A stretch of DNA of 64,000 nucleotides from Eustoma russellianum (GCA_036186865.1 AP025045.1:14509658-14573657), one strand, 5' to 3'. Counted from the first letter of the stretch, positions 43,789-56,340 are shown. The notes: generated by a model from the sequence alone, not told the origin. Translations and numbers: made by a program.

Positions 43789-45636
43789 TGTAGCACCCCA
43801 CCCAGTACTAGGGTCTTAGTACAGTGCACCCGCCATACTCTGCTACAAGAAGTACAAGGCATCGATAACATTCATGCGCACGTCGACATAAACATGTATC
43901 GAAATCGCAGAAGCATCATAAAATACACAAAGTGTAATCGACATGCAACATATAGAAAACCAAATCCGAATATGTCTAAAATGTTACCAGAACAAAGTCA
44001 TAATACAAATCCGAAATAACATAAACAAACTACATAAGTATGGGTCCATATGGTCATCAGTGGTGATCAACCCTCAAGATATCCTCCTCTGTGTATGAAA
44101 CTAGCTCCTGTGCCTCTGCAATATGGTAATATATGTGGTGAACGATAACGAATCGCTCAACAAGTATTTCTGCCTAGGTTCGTCATGTGGATCATGCATG
44201 GTAAACAGTAAATTCAAAAACATGAACACTGAAATAACGTACCATGTAATAACAGATAAGGTAAAGTAAATCAGATACATATGAATAGATAAATTGCAGA
44301 AAATAAATCACAAAATAAATTATTTGTTTAACTTTCATATTTCTTTTCTTCTTACGTAGTGGTTATGTCTTTCTTTTATGCTTTGTAGTCAATTTGTCTT
44401 TGGGTCTATGCCCAAGCACTACGCTGTACAATCATCCTCTGTCCACTAGGGATCTAAACATAGGTATGATAGGTTGGCTCGGGTAGATATGCATATGGTT
44501 ATATGAGGGAAAATTCATGCATCGTTTTTCAGGAAAATCTGTCAAATCATAATCATGTTTGAAATCATCGTATCGAATCTGTCATAGGTATGTGCAGAGC
44601 ATATCTTCACTTTTTTTACTAACGGTACACAAAACTCACCGATTGAATTCCCCATGTAGAGCTATGTACCAACCATGAATCCCAATAGTCCAACCATGGT
44701 GTTACAATATGTGTACATAGGTCTAGCAGTGACACGTTTTGGCAGAGATCTTGGGTCTCAAACATGGTGTTACACTCTGCTAGAACGTAAACATAATTTC
44801 ACCACATGACACCAACCTCTCACCCCAGTTACAATGTCATGATGCGTACATACATAAACTTAACACCCATCAGGAGGTGTATCATAACATATGCCCCTCA
44901 CATCCTTACTACTACACCTGATGTCTGGCGGCCTCCAAGCATAACATGAGTTATGAAAACAGCGTAACATAACGTAATTGTCTCATATGGAGTTAGTCGA
45001 CGCAAGCTACAATTCATTTAAATCCTTTTAAAACTTTTCATGCGATAAAATCATATTTGTACATGTCTGGTAAAACTCTTTTAAAATGTTTTGCGTGATA
45101 AACATTTCTGTAAATATGCTCGTAAGAGAAAATATGTCGCTTTTAAAAACTTGGTTTCGTTTATGCATGCAAGTGTGCTCGGTTGTGGCCAGCTTTACTC
45201 ATCAAAAACTTTCAGCTCCTAAATCCAATGATTATCATATCCTACGCTCGTGTGAAATTCTCGTTTTGCCCTTTATTAAGGGTTCATGGTTTGAGTAATA
45301 CAATCAGCCCACCTTCAGTTTCAATTCACTAGTATCATCATTTCAACTTATCTAATTTTCATCTTATTTCATGTCTTCTTAAATCAGCCTGCTTTTCCAT
45401 AATTTTCCAAGTGTAGGAATTTACCATTTAGTTCTGTAAGTACCTCGGTTAAAAAGAACTACAAAACAGCCCTTTTTATCTTGCTTGTTGCATATTGCCA
45501 CTTCTTTAAATTATTTATTTAACATATCCTTTAAAGAGCCATACATATAATATAAAGTATACATATCTTCACACGTATATACTTAAGCAAATACCCAAAC
45601 ATCATCATGGCACCCAAAGATGGCCTCTGTATGACC
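43789..45636 (-). repeat. 5' LTR of E2, truncated
   Basis: Begins TGTAGCACCCC at 43789 just outside the primer site. It runs at least 1.85 kb without the outer TGTCATACC end and is cut by B2 at 45637. No gene inside; the short plus-strand frame at 45086-45298 is chance. Confidence 0.75.
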
Positions 45637-48246
45637 TGTATAGCACCACTAGAAGGGAGGGTTGAATAGTAAGTGCGGAAAAATTGGTTTTTAAGACTTT
45701 TTAGACCAAATAACTCACTTCTGAAAACAGTTTCTATTTTCAGATTTAAATTAACTAGTTGACCAGGTTGTAGACATCCAAAAATTGTGAAATTTGGTGA
45801 GAATGTTCTTTCAGATGTTGTTAATGTGTCACAAAAATTTCAAATTAAAACTCTAAGTGCAACCCCTTGAAAAACCGTTTTTCCCAGATTGTATCAATCT
45901 GCCAGAAACAGTGCTTCAAAATAAAAAATTTATTCTTATTAATTGACAACTCTAAATGACCTGAAAATTTTATGGTATTACCCTTAAGATGTGTAATTAA
46001 TGGGTGAAAAGAAAATTTCAAAATTCTCTTGGTAAGTATGTCAACCACGTTGATGTTCTCAACCTTTGTAGATCTGAGAATCAGATTGCACTAGTCTCAG
46101 AACTATAAACGTTTGATGACTTATACTTATCCAAAATGGATGAAACTTGTCCCAAATAAAAGCTAAGACGTGTGGCTATGTTTCTGCATAATTTTTGAAT
46201 TTGGAAAAACGTTTGTTATTTTTCTGTGAGTATGAAAACAACGTAGAAAACTTAAAACTGAAAGTCAAAGTGCTGAAAGTAAACAACATCAAGATTTTTA
46301 TACTTATTCGGTTAAATCAACCTCCAGTCTTCGAGGACACCTTTCTTGGTATTCTCTAATCACAAATAACACCTTGATACAAGGGTGACTGGAGTTAAAC
46401 ATCGACTCCACCCTTTCACAATCAAACAAACAAAAACAACAACTCGAACAGCACCACTGAATAAATGAAGGTTTGATCACACCTTGATCAACCTTGTACA
46501 AGAGATGAACGTATGTGGGTGGTATAAACAAAGACTATATAGTATATGGAATATAAGAATGATAGGATTGAGTCTAAGAGTAAGAGAAAAGAATAAGAGA
46601 AGAAGAAAATAGTCTTGTTTGATCTTGAAAGAATATGAACTTTGGCTTAGCCTTGCTTAAGTCATCTTTCCCCCTTTTTATAGTTGTTGTGGCCGCCCCT
46701 AGGGCTGAAATCTTCCTTGAAAATTGTCTTGAATACCCTTACAAGATGCCTTGTATAATATGGTGACTCAACCTTGCTTACTTGGCGAAATATGATTGGG
46801 CGAATGACTTATCTTTGCCTGGTTGTCACTTCGTGATTGGCCATCGTTTATCCACCTTGGCACTCCATAAAATGAGCTAGAAATTCAACCAAAAAATCTG
46901 AAACACATGCTCAAATATGTACAAGTTAAGTTTCAATTAATCAAGATATGATTGTCCCACAATTTTGGAAGAAAATTGGAAGACCATTAAGGCCAAAAAT
47001 TGGCCAACAATAACATGTGCTGAAATTTCAGCACTTGTTTGATTTTGAAATGTTTCCAAGTGTATTTTGCCTTCTTCAATGTCACCAATCACATGTGGCT
47101 TATCCTCCACCAATAAAAGTGCCAATAAAGCTCCACCTAGGCTCCAAGAGGGCTCATTTGAACGTCCATACTTCAGCACCATGTGCTGAATTCTCTTTTG
47201 ATAAACTTTGTCAAATAATGATGCATAATCTTCACACACATGGCAAATTGCAATCAGCCCTTAATTGATTTTTGTAGAATACTATTATATCTCTTGGATG
47301 TGTAGAGAGCGTCTAGATACATGTTATATCAAGAAAAAAAATGTTCCATGTATGGATAAGTGTAAAAATCCGAATTTTCGACTTTCGTCGATTACACGAT
47401 TTTTCTCCAATTAATCTCAAACTTCTAAGACATGTAATATATGTTATATCACACATAATATACATAAAATAAAATGTATTTTCATCTCCAATTTCTGAGG
47501 AAAAAAGCACACCATGTGACGAAAAGTTTGAGTTTGAATTTTCCATAATTCAAACCAAAATGCGGGTGATTGATGTGTGTAAACATGGTATGACTTTGGA
47601 GCTGATTTTGACATGTAGAGCACGAATTGTTTGAGTATTTGGAGTGTATATTGGCTGGCCATCTTTATATGGTAAGTACGTAACATGTCGGTGAAGGTTC
47701 GGTAGTCACCCGATACGACAATTTTTGGTTTATGGCCTCGTGACACGTCATTATAATTTTGATAGCACTATGACTTGTAGTGTATGATATGAGACCTCTA
47801 TTTACTCATAAATATGACGTGTATATGGTGGTGTGATGTTGACGTACGTTTATGATATGTATGACGTGTCGGTGGAACGTCGAAATATAAGTATATAGTT
47901 TGTCGTAAAAAATATGGATATAATATACACATATATATGTGTGTGTGTGTGTATGTGAGAAGAGAGGACTTTCTATTTCTAGTTAGTTCATCTCTTAAGC
48001 ACTTCACTTAATGAACTAGTTAAGTTCATTAATCATAGTACCTGAAATAGTATAAAGACAACAAATGTTTTCCATATGATGTAAGCTTTGATGCTTCATG
48101 GCACGTTAGTACGACAACAATATATATAAGCATGTAAATCATATTTATCACATAAGCATGTCAAGTGAAATTTATTCATGCATTTTGTAAACACTTAACA
48201 TTTAAATCATGCATTTTCAAATCACTCAAACTCCGATCTCTCAACA
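45637..48246 (-). repeat. 3' LTR of B2
   Basis: 2610 bp from TGTTGAGAGATCGGAG (minus strand) to GGTGCTATACA. It has a TATA box at 46674-46683 (CTATAAAAAG), one intact hairpin (about 48006-48033) and a short GT run near 47938-47954. It is diverged from B1 by many small changes. Confidence 0.9.
46674..46683 (-). promoter_or_regulatory. TATA box of the B2 LTR
   Basis: CTATAAAAAG on the minus strand, about 1.57 kb into the LTR. Confidence 0.6.
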
Positions 48247-48433
48247 ATCTCTCTCTTTGGATGATTTGTAAAGTAATCTCTATCCATGATTTAAGTGTGG
48301 TCGCTCCCCCTACAATCATGCATAAATTGAATTTCATATCTTGCTCCCCCTTAACTTTATCTCTCCCCCCCTTAAATCATGCTTTTGTCTCCCCCTTTAT
48401 TACGCATTAGGAACATGGGAAAGAAAGATAAAT
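48247..48433 (-). promoter_or_regulatory. Polypurine tracts of B2
   Basis: The LTR-adjacent tract has decayed to AAAGAGAGAGATTG, but four GGGGGAG-type runs remain (near 48303, 48342, 48363 and 48391). Confidence 0.7.
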
Positions 48434-50835
48434 TTATAACATATCAATGGAAATCATGCCTAATTTAGAACGTAAATTTTCATACGTGGCTTGATTTAGT
48501 GTGTTTGTGAATATGTTGGCTACTTGTTCTTCAGTACGAACATGTTCTATAACAATATTACCACTATTTACATGATCACGACGAAAGTGATATCTTACAT
48601 CTATATGTTTTATCTTAGAATGTAAAACATGGTTCTTAGACAAGTTAATAGCACTCGTACTATCACAGTATATATGGATGCGATTTACAACTATACCAAA
48701 GTTTGATATTTGTTGTTTTAGCCATAATAGTTGTGTGCAACAAAGACTAAGTGCCATGTATTCTGCTTCAGTGGTAGATAATGCAACACTAGCTTGCTTT
48801 TTCTAAAACCATGATATTAATGAGTTACTAATAAATTGACAGGTACCACTTGTGCTTTTTCTATCTATTTTACATCCGCCATAATCCGCATCAGTATAGG
48901 CATGCAAGTTAAATTCACAGTTTTTGTCGTACCAAATTCCTAATGTGGGAGTGTGCTTGATGTACTGAAATATCCTTTTTACAGCATTATAGTGTGACAC
49001 TTTAGGGTTACTTTGAAAACGAGTACACATACAAAAACTAAACATGATATCAGGTCTACTTGCAGTAAGATAAAGTAAAGAACCAATCATAGACCTATAC
49101 AAACCATTATCGAAGTCTTTTCTATTTTCATCTTTATCAAGTTTAGTGGTTACACTCATAGGGGTGGGAGATGGTTTCAAGTTTTCAAAGTTAAACTTCT
49201 TAATCATGTCATTTACGTATTTAACTTGACTTATATGTATGCCTTTACTAGTTTGCTTAATTTTCAAGCCAAGAAAATAATTTAACTCACCTACCATAGA
49301 CATTTCAAACTCGGATTTCATGCAAGTTTCAAATTCTTCTAATAACTTGTGACATGTAGATCCAAACACAATATCATCGACATAAATTTGAATAATGAGC
49401 AAATCCGATTTTTGTTGTTTCAAGAATAGAGTACTATCTATGGTTCCTCTTTTCAGTCCATTTTCCAAAAGAAAAGTAGCAAAAAATCGTACCAAGCCCT
49501 AACTGCTTGTTTTAAACCATATAGTGCCTTCTTTAGCTTATACACATGATTAAGATATTTTATATCCTCAAAGCCGGGTGATTGTTTTACATAGACTTCT
49601 TCTTGTATAAAACCATTTAATAATACACTTTTTACGTCCATTTGATAAAGTTTAAAATTCTTTATGCAAGCCATAGAAAGTATTAATCGTATAGCTTCTA
49701 AGCGTGCTACGGGTGCAAATGTTTCTTCGTAATGTATTCCCTCTTCTTCATTATGGCCTTGTGCTACAAACCTAGTTTTGTTTCTAACGATTTTACCATC
49801 TTCATTCATTTTGTTTCTAAACACCCACTTTGTGCCTATTATCGTTTTGTCTTGTGGTCGTGGTACTAAATCTCACACATCATTTCTTGTAAATTGATTT
49901 AGTCCATCATGCATAGCGTCAATCCAAGAAGAATCATTCAAAATATCAAGCACATTCTTGGGTTCTATTTCAGATATCATACCATGAATTGATTTATTTC
50001 ATCTTGATTTATTCTTATACGTGGTCCTACACCTAGTGATATGTCGCTTATGATGAGGTCGTGTGGGTGATCCTTATGCCATCTTGGTTGATTGTTTTCT
50101 AAGTTCTCATGCATTTCTAAGTAATCATGCATTTCTAGTATGTCGTGTTCATTATGTACGATATTTTCTTCTATATCATCTAACACGGGCTTTAGTTCAA
50201 AATCATCATCATATTCTTCATTTATTTCAAGTTCACCGAATTCATTAAATTTCACATGAATAGATTCTAAAATCTGTCTAGTGATAGGATCATAACATCT
50301 ATACGCTTTAGAATTCACTGAATATCCAACAAAGATGCATTCAATAGATTTAGACTCAAATTTATCTAGATTATCTTTTGTGTTTAATACAAAGCAATTA
50401 CAACCAAACACACAAAAATAATCAATCTTACGCATGCGATCATTCAAAATCTCGTAAGGGGTTTTGTTTATTTTCTTTCTAATCAATAAGCAATTAACTA
50501 TATAGCATGCACAATTTACGGCTTCCGCTCACAAAAATCTAGGAAGTTTATTTTCACATAGCATGATTCTTGCAATTTCTTGTAATGTCCTATTTTGTCT
50601 TTCTAGTATTATGTTTAATTGTGGTGTTCTATGTGGTTAAAACTCATGTTTAATACCCTTTTCTTTGTAAAATGCAATCATATCCTTATTTTTAAATTCG
50701 CCGCCTCTATCGCTCTTAATCTTTTCACATTTACATCATATTCATTTTCAAAGTTTTTTTATTAATTTAGCATCTTAACGACTCTATCATCTTTATTTGT
50801 AAGAAATAAAGTCCATGTAAGAAATAAAGTCCATC
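48434..50835 (-). pseudogene. B2 pol: integrase core to RNase H
   Basis: RNase H at 48434-48757 plus the end of the 48803-49495 frame ('YTDADYGG', 'KSTSGTCQF', 'ALSLCCTQLLWLKQ'). RT at 48803-49824 in two overlapping frames, with intact 'YVDDIVFGST' and 'YGLKQAVRAWY'. Linker and integrase C-terminus at 49977-50486 ('TPYEILNDRM', 'CIFVGYSVNSKAYRCYD'). The integrase core at 50487-50830 survives only as scattered matches with many stops. A 20-bp-scale direct repeat (TAAGAAATAAAGTCCAT, near 50800 and 50819) sits at the broken end. Confidence 0.9.
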
Positions 50836-52216
50836 TATTTATTGTTACAATTCACACTTAGTTAGTAGACAAAATTATAATATTGGTACCACTAGTCACA
50901 GTTAAATTGTGCAATTGAGTGTACCTATTTCAGTACTCGGGGCATCAGAAATTTCTAGGCCAGTTATATTCTGATCTGGATTATCAGTATGTGATCGCGC
51001 TTCTTGTTGTTGTGCTTCCCCTGGCAGCCCATTTCTCTTCTCTTGACAGTCTCTGGCCAGGTATCCGATCTTACCACATCTGAAACATACGTCGGTCCTC
51101 CTCCAGCATTCACTAATGTGCCATTGCTAGCAAGTCTGACATACCAGAATTGCACAATGTGGTAAGCGTGGCTGCTGTAGCTGACACTGAGGAGTTGGCT
51201 GGTGCTAGTCCTGTTGCTAGTGCAGTGGTTGTGGCTGACGCTGAGCATGGGGTCGTCCCACTGATCTCCGCTGAAACCTGGTCCACTGCTTGGACCGATC
51301 ATCTGTGGCATCTCAAGGCTTCTTGCCTCTGGTTGTCTGGTTTTGTGGCTGCGTAATACACTCCACCCGATAACAAGCAAGTAACAGCTCCTCAAAGATC
51401 CTCGTGTTTATCTTTCCAATCCAAGTCTGGATCCGAGGATGTAAGCCACATTTGAAATTGCATATCTTAAATTTTTTGTCCATCATAGTCGCTGGGACGT
51501 ACCGACCCAAGACAGTAAATCAACTGATATACTCATAAACTTTGTCTCCCCGTCGCTGTCTCAACGACTCGAACTCCTCTATCCTCCGAATGATCACTGA
51601 AGAAGGTATAAAATATTGATGAAACTTATCTAAGAAATGAGTCCACGCAACAGGTCGGGGTAGTGGCTGGATACAGGCTTTCCACCACTGCCTGGCTTAT
51701 CCAATCAAGAATGGTCGGGTAATCTATGTCTTTATTTCCTCTAGTACTTGCACTAATTCAAATCTGTTTTTGATTTCCTCCAACCATCTCTCAGCCTTAT
51801 CTAAACCAGGTCCTCCCTCAAATTTCGAGACATGTGCCGTCTGAAGTTCCTCGAAATAGAACCCAGTACTCGTTTGAGAATATAGTGGTGCAGCCTGCGC
51901 AGTCTCGACGGTCTGACCAAGATGCACCAGCGCACTGAGAAATGCGTGCGTGACATCTCCTTAGACATGTACCTACGGTAATGGAACATGCCTCGGCAGT
52001 GGTGGTACCGGCTCCACGGCAAATGGTACCTGCTGTGGGGGAAATAACTGGGCATGTCTCACCAGGTCGCGATGTCATCCTATCAAAAATAATTATTTGA
52101 CATGATTAGCTCACATATCAATATAAATAAAATTCAATTCAAGTGTTCTATTTGTATTCTGAGGAAAGCAGGCTAAATGTTAAAGCTCTAAATTAATTTT
52201 ATCCGATACTAAGGTC
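50836..52216 (-). pseudogene. Gypsy gag fragment E3
   Basis: Minus-strand gypsy gag of the E2 subfamily. N-terminus at 51818-52078 ('MTSRPGETC', then in another frame 'YFEELQTAHVSKFEGGPG'). 'ERWLEEIKNRFELVQV' near 51740-51800. Core at 51313-51510 ('MMDKKFKICNFKCGLHPRIQTW'). A knuckle near 51040-51095 reads 'CFRCGKIGYLARDC', with Tyr in place of the zinc-binding His. The C-terminal tail fades by about 50900. The right end (52079-52216) is the leader, cut by LINE2. Multiple frame breaks. Confidence 0.82.
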
Positions 52217-52486
52217 ATGGCTCTTTCGATCTCTAGCTTTGGCAATCATGAACATATCACACTCTCCGTCTATTGTTTCTAATCTTTCTTACATCTTTTA
52301 TCGGCTGTGTTATTTGCCTCTGTCATTGCCTTCTTTGCCTCCTTCATGGCGATCTTGTAGTTCTCCCGCACTCTCTCTTTCTCCTCCCCGTCTGTGCAGC
52401 TTAACACCTCTCTAAAACTCTTTTGATTATTCCTTATTTTTGGTTGCACATCCTCGTTCCACCACCACGACTCTCTATGTACGGTT
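52217..52486 (-). pseudogene. LINE2 linker fragment (left of F)
   Basis: Matches LINE1 7811-8085 (CTCTTTCGATC, TTTGGCAATC, CCACCAC...TCTCTATGTACGG). This is the basic linker between endonuclease and RT. The RT side is missing at the E3 junction, where a short AAGGTC microhomology is visible. Continues at 62566. Confidence 0.88.
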
Positions 52487-53105
52487 TGTTAGGTCTGTAA
52501 CACACTCTAGGGGTAGATGAATAGAGTGTTGGGCAATTTTGCAGAATTTTCTTTTGTGGCTCAACTCAAATGGAATTCAAAATCAAAGCAAGAATGGGAG
52601 ATGAGAAACAATGAATGAGTACACTTGATATAGAGTGGTTTGAATTGTAAATGATTCTACTCCACTACCACTTTGTTGCCAAAGTGGATTTTCAACACTA
52701 CTCTTATTATTAAAGCTAATAAGAATAATCACACCAAAACTTACACCAACACCTTAGTGTAAGCAACCGCAACAGCAACTTCTTGCACAAAATACACTTG
52801 TGCAACTACAGCTCTAGCAAGAACAATTTCTTGCTACCTCACAACTTCAACAAAGTTCTCTCAAGAACTTCCTCACAGTGGGTTGAATGAAATAGTAGAT
52901 TTCACACTTTCTCCCTAGTCTAAACACAAGCAAGAGATCAAATATTTATGGTTCCTCTTGTGTTAGACTCTCTATCTCTCAATATACAACAATGAAGAAC
53001 AAAGAAAGTTTAACAAGCTTTAAGCACTTTTACAAATATGAGAGAAGTGCACTACAATGAATGATAAAGCTTGATGATAGTGAAAGTGTGTTTTTGCCTT
53101 TTTTC

Positions 53106-53114
53106 CATTTATAG
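53106..53114 (-). promoter_or_regulatory. TATA box of the F 3' LTR
   Basis: CTATAAATG on the minus strand. The right LTR has the same box at 61801-61809. Confidence 0.6.
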
Positions 53115-53391
53115 ATGATGTTGACCATGTTTTTGAAGCCTCCACCATGTCTTCAACTACATCAAATGTCAAGATAATGTCCAAATAGTCTTTAGCCACC
53201 CTATGGAGTGATTTGATCCTCAATAGCCGACCTAGAATAGCTTAGACATGGGTACAATAGTCAAGGAAGCATGTATTATGATGTAGTAAAGTCTACAAGA
53301 AATTTGAGCAAGATTGGATAGAGAAAACACCATGATTCTCCATTAGATTTTGTTCCAACGTTCATAAAAATTTGAATTCTGGGGGACATTG

Positions 53392-53740
53392 ATTGATCAA
53401 AGTGTTAAGGGAGAGATCGATGTCCTCCACAAACTTTGCAGTTTTGAAACTGCTTGACATCGATCGATCGAAGTCTCCCCTGGAGAGACTGATGTCTCTT
53501 CAATCTATCGATGTCCCCTGGACTGAGAAATCGATGTTGGACAGAAAGTTTTCTGCCTGACATCGATCGATCGAAGTCCCTCTTGGGAGAGACTGAAGAG
53601 ACATCGATCGATGTCATCAGCCTGAGATATCAATGTTGGACAAAAACTTTTCTGCCTGACATCAATCGATCGAAGTCTCTCTTTGGAGAGATTGAAGTGA
53701 TATCGATCGATCGATGTCCTCAGTCTGTGAGATTGATGTT
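53392..53740. repeat. ATCGATCGAT palindrome array in the F 3' LTR
   Basis: A roughly 100-bp unit is repeated about three times (GACATCGATCGATCGAAGTC-type starts at 53456, 53559 and 53658). Each unit has two palindromic sites, a CTCTC...GAGAGACTG inverted pair and the word GATGTTGGACAG. It lies in U3 upstream of the TATA box. Confidence 0.92.
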
Positions 53741-53866
53741 GGACAGTAAGTTCCAATCTCAACCATTTTGACATAGTATATTCTTCTCTTCTTGCATTAA
53801 GTCTCAAGTATAAATTTAACTTATTTAAAATGTCTTTATATCATCAAAACAATTTATATCTTAACA

Positions 53867-53881
53867 ATCTCCCCCTTTTTG
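53867..53881 (-). promoter_or_regulatory. Polypurine tract of F
   Basis: AAAAAGGGGGAGATT on the minus strand, adjacent to the 3' LTR. A second AAAAAGGGGGAGA lies near 54380-54393. Confidence 0.85.
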
Positions 53882-54537
53882 ATGATTTCAAAACCATGAT
53901 TCAGAAGATGTTTTTGCTTGATAAATTTACATCTAAAATAGATATTTTACAACTCTCCCTTAGTCCATGCTCCCTCATCACATGAACACATCAAAAACTT
54001 CCCCTCAACATGTAATCTACCCAAAATCAATAAGTATGTTGACAATATCAAAACGCTCTACCTCAAACCATGCACCAAATTCCATACTTTCAACATGTGT
54101 GCTATCAAACAAGCATACCATAATATTCATGCCAATGCCAATCATTTTAGATGTTACCAAGCATATCAAACATGCATTTTGTATTCATATCAAGCAACTC
54201 ATAATGCAACTTATTATAGTGATGCCACCAAACCATGCCAACTTATGCAACTTATGCAACATCAACTATCAACATCAAACCAACTTATGCAACTTATGCA
54301 AAACATCAAGTATCAACATCAAACCAACTTATGCAACTTATGCCATCAAACCACTTATGCAAATCATCAAATATCAACTTCTCCCCCTTTTTAAAAACAT
54401 AAAACAAATAGCAAGAGATAAGAAAATGAAGGATTAAAATAATATTAAGAAAATACCAAGTTTTGAGATACATGGGTAAACTAAAACTTCTAAAACCAAC
54501 CCTATATCTATGAGCGGAATAGAGAGAACTAAAAGCT
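53882..54537 (-). other. F 3' non-coding region with a 43-bp tandem repeat
   Basis: Between ORF3 and the 3' LTR. At 54239, 54281 and 54325 the word CAACTTATGCAACTTATG recurs, giving a period of 42-44 bp with ATCAACATCAAACC spacers. Plus-strand frames here are repeat artefacts. Confidence 0.75.
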
Positions 54538-55967
54538 CTATTCTTCATCGGAAGATAAGCCTATACCAGATAGAGCCGCTTTGAGTTTCGTCTTCAGTTT
54601 CTGGCACTTGGACTTTTGAACATTCAGCTCTGTCTCTAAAGACTTGAACCTGTTTGTGAGATTTTTGTTGTCCTTCTCCAAGTCATCAATACGTACGACT
54701 TCCTTGGTTAAGTCCTCTCCCCATTGACCAAGAGTACGCTTATTTCTTTAATCTCAGCCTCCACGTCAAATGGCACCTCTGAATCACTATCTTCCTCCAT
54801 TGGTGCTTTTCCCTTGTCCACTCGGGAGGTAGAACTGGGTTGTGTTGGAGGTTGTAGGAGTTCAGTGGATGGATCGGTGGGTTATGTTGGAGGACTAGGA
54901 TCTGCGGGTGGGATATCTTTAGCTTCTTCTTCCTCTTGTTCATTTTGACCACCCCGCCGTTGCGCTTCTTTTCCTGACTTATGTATCCATTGGATGTTGA
55001 CTTTCGTGTAATAATCCTTATTGGATATTTTGTCTATATATTCCTCATCCAACTCCACATTTGACTTTTTGAGCAATCTATAAATTAGATTGCTATATGG
55101 AAGCGCTTTGGATTTCTTCGTTACGGCTTCCATCATATTCACAAATACTATCTCACCAAAATTCACCGGTTCTCTCATAGCGATACAATAAACAATGTAG
55201 AAATCTAAGTTGCTAGGAAGTTTGGCCGACTTGCCATTTATACAGAAGGTAACAATGGCAAGTAAAGTATGATATACTAGAAGCATATCATTGGTGTTCT
55301 TTGAAGGATGGAAGCCGAGACAGATTTTTACTTCATCTTCGGTTATTTGATACTTATAGATATCCCACCTCCACAAATCAAACTCTTCCCAACCCTCACC
55401 AGGAACGCCAAGGAACTCATTTATTGTCTTAGTGCTAAACTCTAACAACTGACCATCTACCACCGAATTTAAAGAAAATGGCACTCTATTTCGGTAGTCT
55501 ACCCATAAGTTAGCATAAAACATTCAAGTGTAACGGGTGGGCATGTACTCTATTTGAGGAACTTCCCAAATAGGTCTCCATTTTTGATCATCAAACCAAT
55601 TAATGATCGGCCTTAATTCCTCATTGCTCAAAATGTCTTCAATTTTGAGAAATTTCAATGGAATGGTAGACCTCTTATTACTTTCCCACTCATGAAATAA
55701 CAATTGAGCTCTAAGTGGCATGTAGGCGAATTTACGTGTACCTATTGGATCTTTCAAAGCTTCCTTATACTCCCCGGACTTGAGCCATGGAAAATTGTTG
55801 AGTATAAGCTTTCCCCTTACCTCAATTAACATGGCTTCATGAGAGGAGGTTGCCTTCTTCCTCAATCCTTGTGTCCTAGATCCAGTTGGAACAAATAGAG
55901 GAGATTTTTTAGGCTCACTTTCACCCATTCTTTGCCTCTTGGAAGAAGGTTTTGTTTTGGGGGCCAT
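54538..55967 (-). pseudogene. ORF3 of element F: plant-transposon-protein-like core plus coiled coil
   Basis: Lies in sense after pol. It starts at 55967 ('MAPKTKPSSKRQRMGE'), whose basic KRQR run could be a nuclear signal. The core (roughly residues 40-250) reads 'FYANLWVDYRNRV', 'FSTKTINEFLGVPGEGW', 'KLPSNLDFYIVYCI' and 'ALPYSNLIYRLLKK'. This layout recalls the 'putative plant transposon protein' domain of plant repeats and Athila-type ORF1 proteins. An acidic and Pro-rich linker follows, then a Leu heptad coiled coil ('RIDDLEKDNKNLTNRFKSLE') ending at the TAG at 54538. Lesions: in-frame TGA at 55524-55526, in-frame TAA at 54882, one frameshift near 54720. No membrane segment is evident. 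Function unknown; the family call is from memory. Confidence 0.75.
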
Positions 55968-56340
55968 TGGAGGGTTAAGGTACGAAAGTTTGCAGAAACT
56001 TCGATAAAAGTTATAAAATTTGTAGAGAGATTGATGTATGTTGAAGGAAAATGGTTTTTGTAGGAAGAATTTGAGGTTAAAATGTCAAATTTTGGTGATT
56101 TGGGAGAGAAGAGGGGTTAGGGTTCGTATTTGGGGAAGAAGAGAATGAAGAAAATCTGATTTTTGCAGGTTTTATAATCTGACTGGCTGATACATCGATC
56201 GATCAATGTCTGGGACATCGATCAATCCATGTCCTATACTTCGATTGATCGATGTCTGATTTAACATCAGTCTCTGAAACTGCCACATAGATCAATCGAC
56301 GTGTGCTGGAATCTGCCTTTTTGACAGTTTGACCCTTCAA
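55968..56340 (-). other. F pol-ORF3 spacer with ATCGAT palindromes
   Basis: A non-coding leader for ORF3. 56190-56305 contains four or five CGATCGATCAATGT / CGATTGATCGATGT sites like those in the LTR. Upstream of the ORF3 start is GA/GGG-rich sequence. No TATA box is obvious. Confidence 0.65.

Larger units (their letters stand above)
43099..45636 (-). mobile_element. Gypsy fragment E2 (gag start, leader, 5' LTR)
   Basis: This minus-strand gypsy piece has a gag N-terminus (43107-43443), leader, primer site (43776-43788, GGTATCATAG on the minus strand) and an LTR from 43789 to 45636. The LTR ends GGGTGCTACA on its inner side, as E1 does, but its body differs from E1. Both ends are truncated, by C on the left and B2 on the right. 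Confidence 0.8.
45637..50835 (-). mobile_element. Sirevirus-type copia element B2, 3' part
   Basis: Minus-strand relative of B1: full 3' LTR (45637-48246), polypurine cluster, and pol from RNase H back to the integrase core. It then breaks at about 50835, so protease, gag and 5' LTR are missing. The left flank is TGACC (45632-45636), with no partner copy. Confidence 0.88.
52487..53866 (-). repeat. 3' LTR of F
   Basis: 1380 bp between TGTTAGGTCTG (52487) and ATCTTAACA (53866), a TGTTA/TAACA terminal repeat. Much shorter than the A and B LTRs. Confidence 0.95.

Noticed and set aside
51150..51356. Plus-strand Ala/Val-rich frame
   Set aside because: Antisense shadow of the gypsy E3 gag.
53967..54437. 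Plus-strand frame of 156 codons
   Set aside because: It is antisense to F, spans the 43-bp tandem repeat and the polypurine tracts, and has repeat-derived composition.
54538..55967. ORF3 as an envelope gene
   Set aside because: No signal peptide or membrane segment is evident, and the N-terminus is highly basic.
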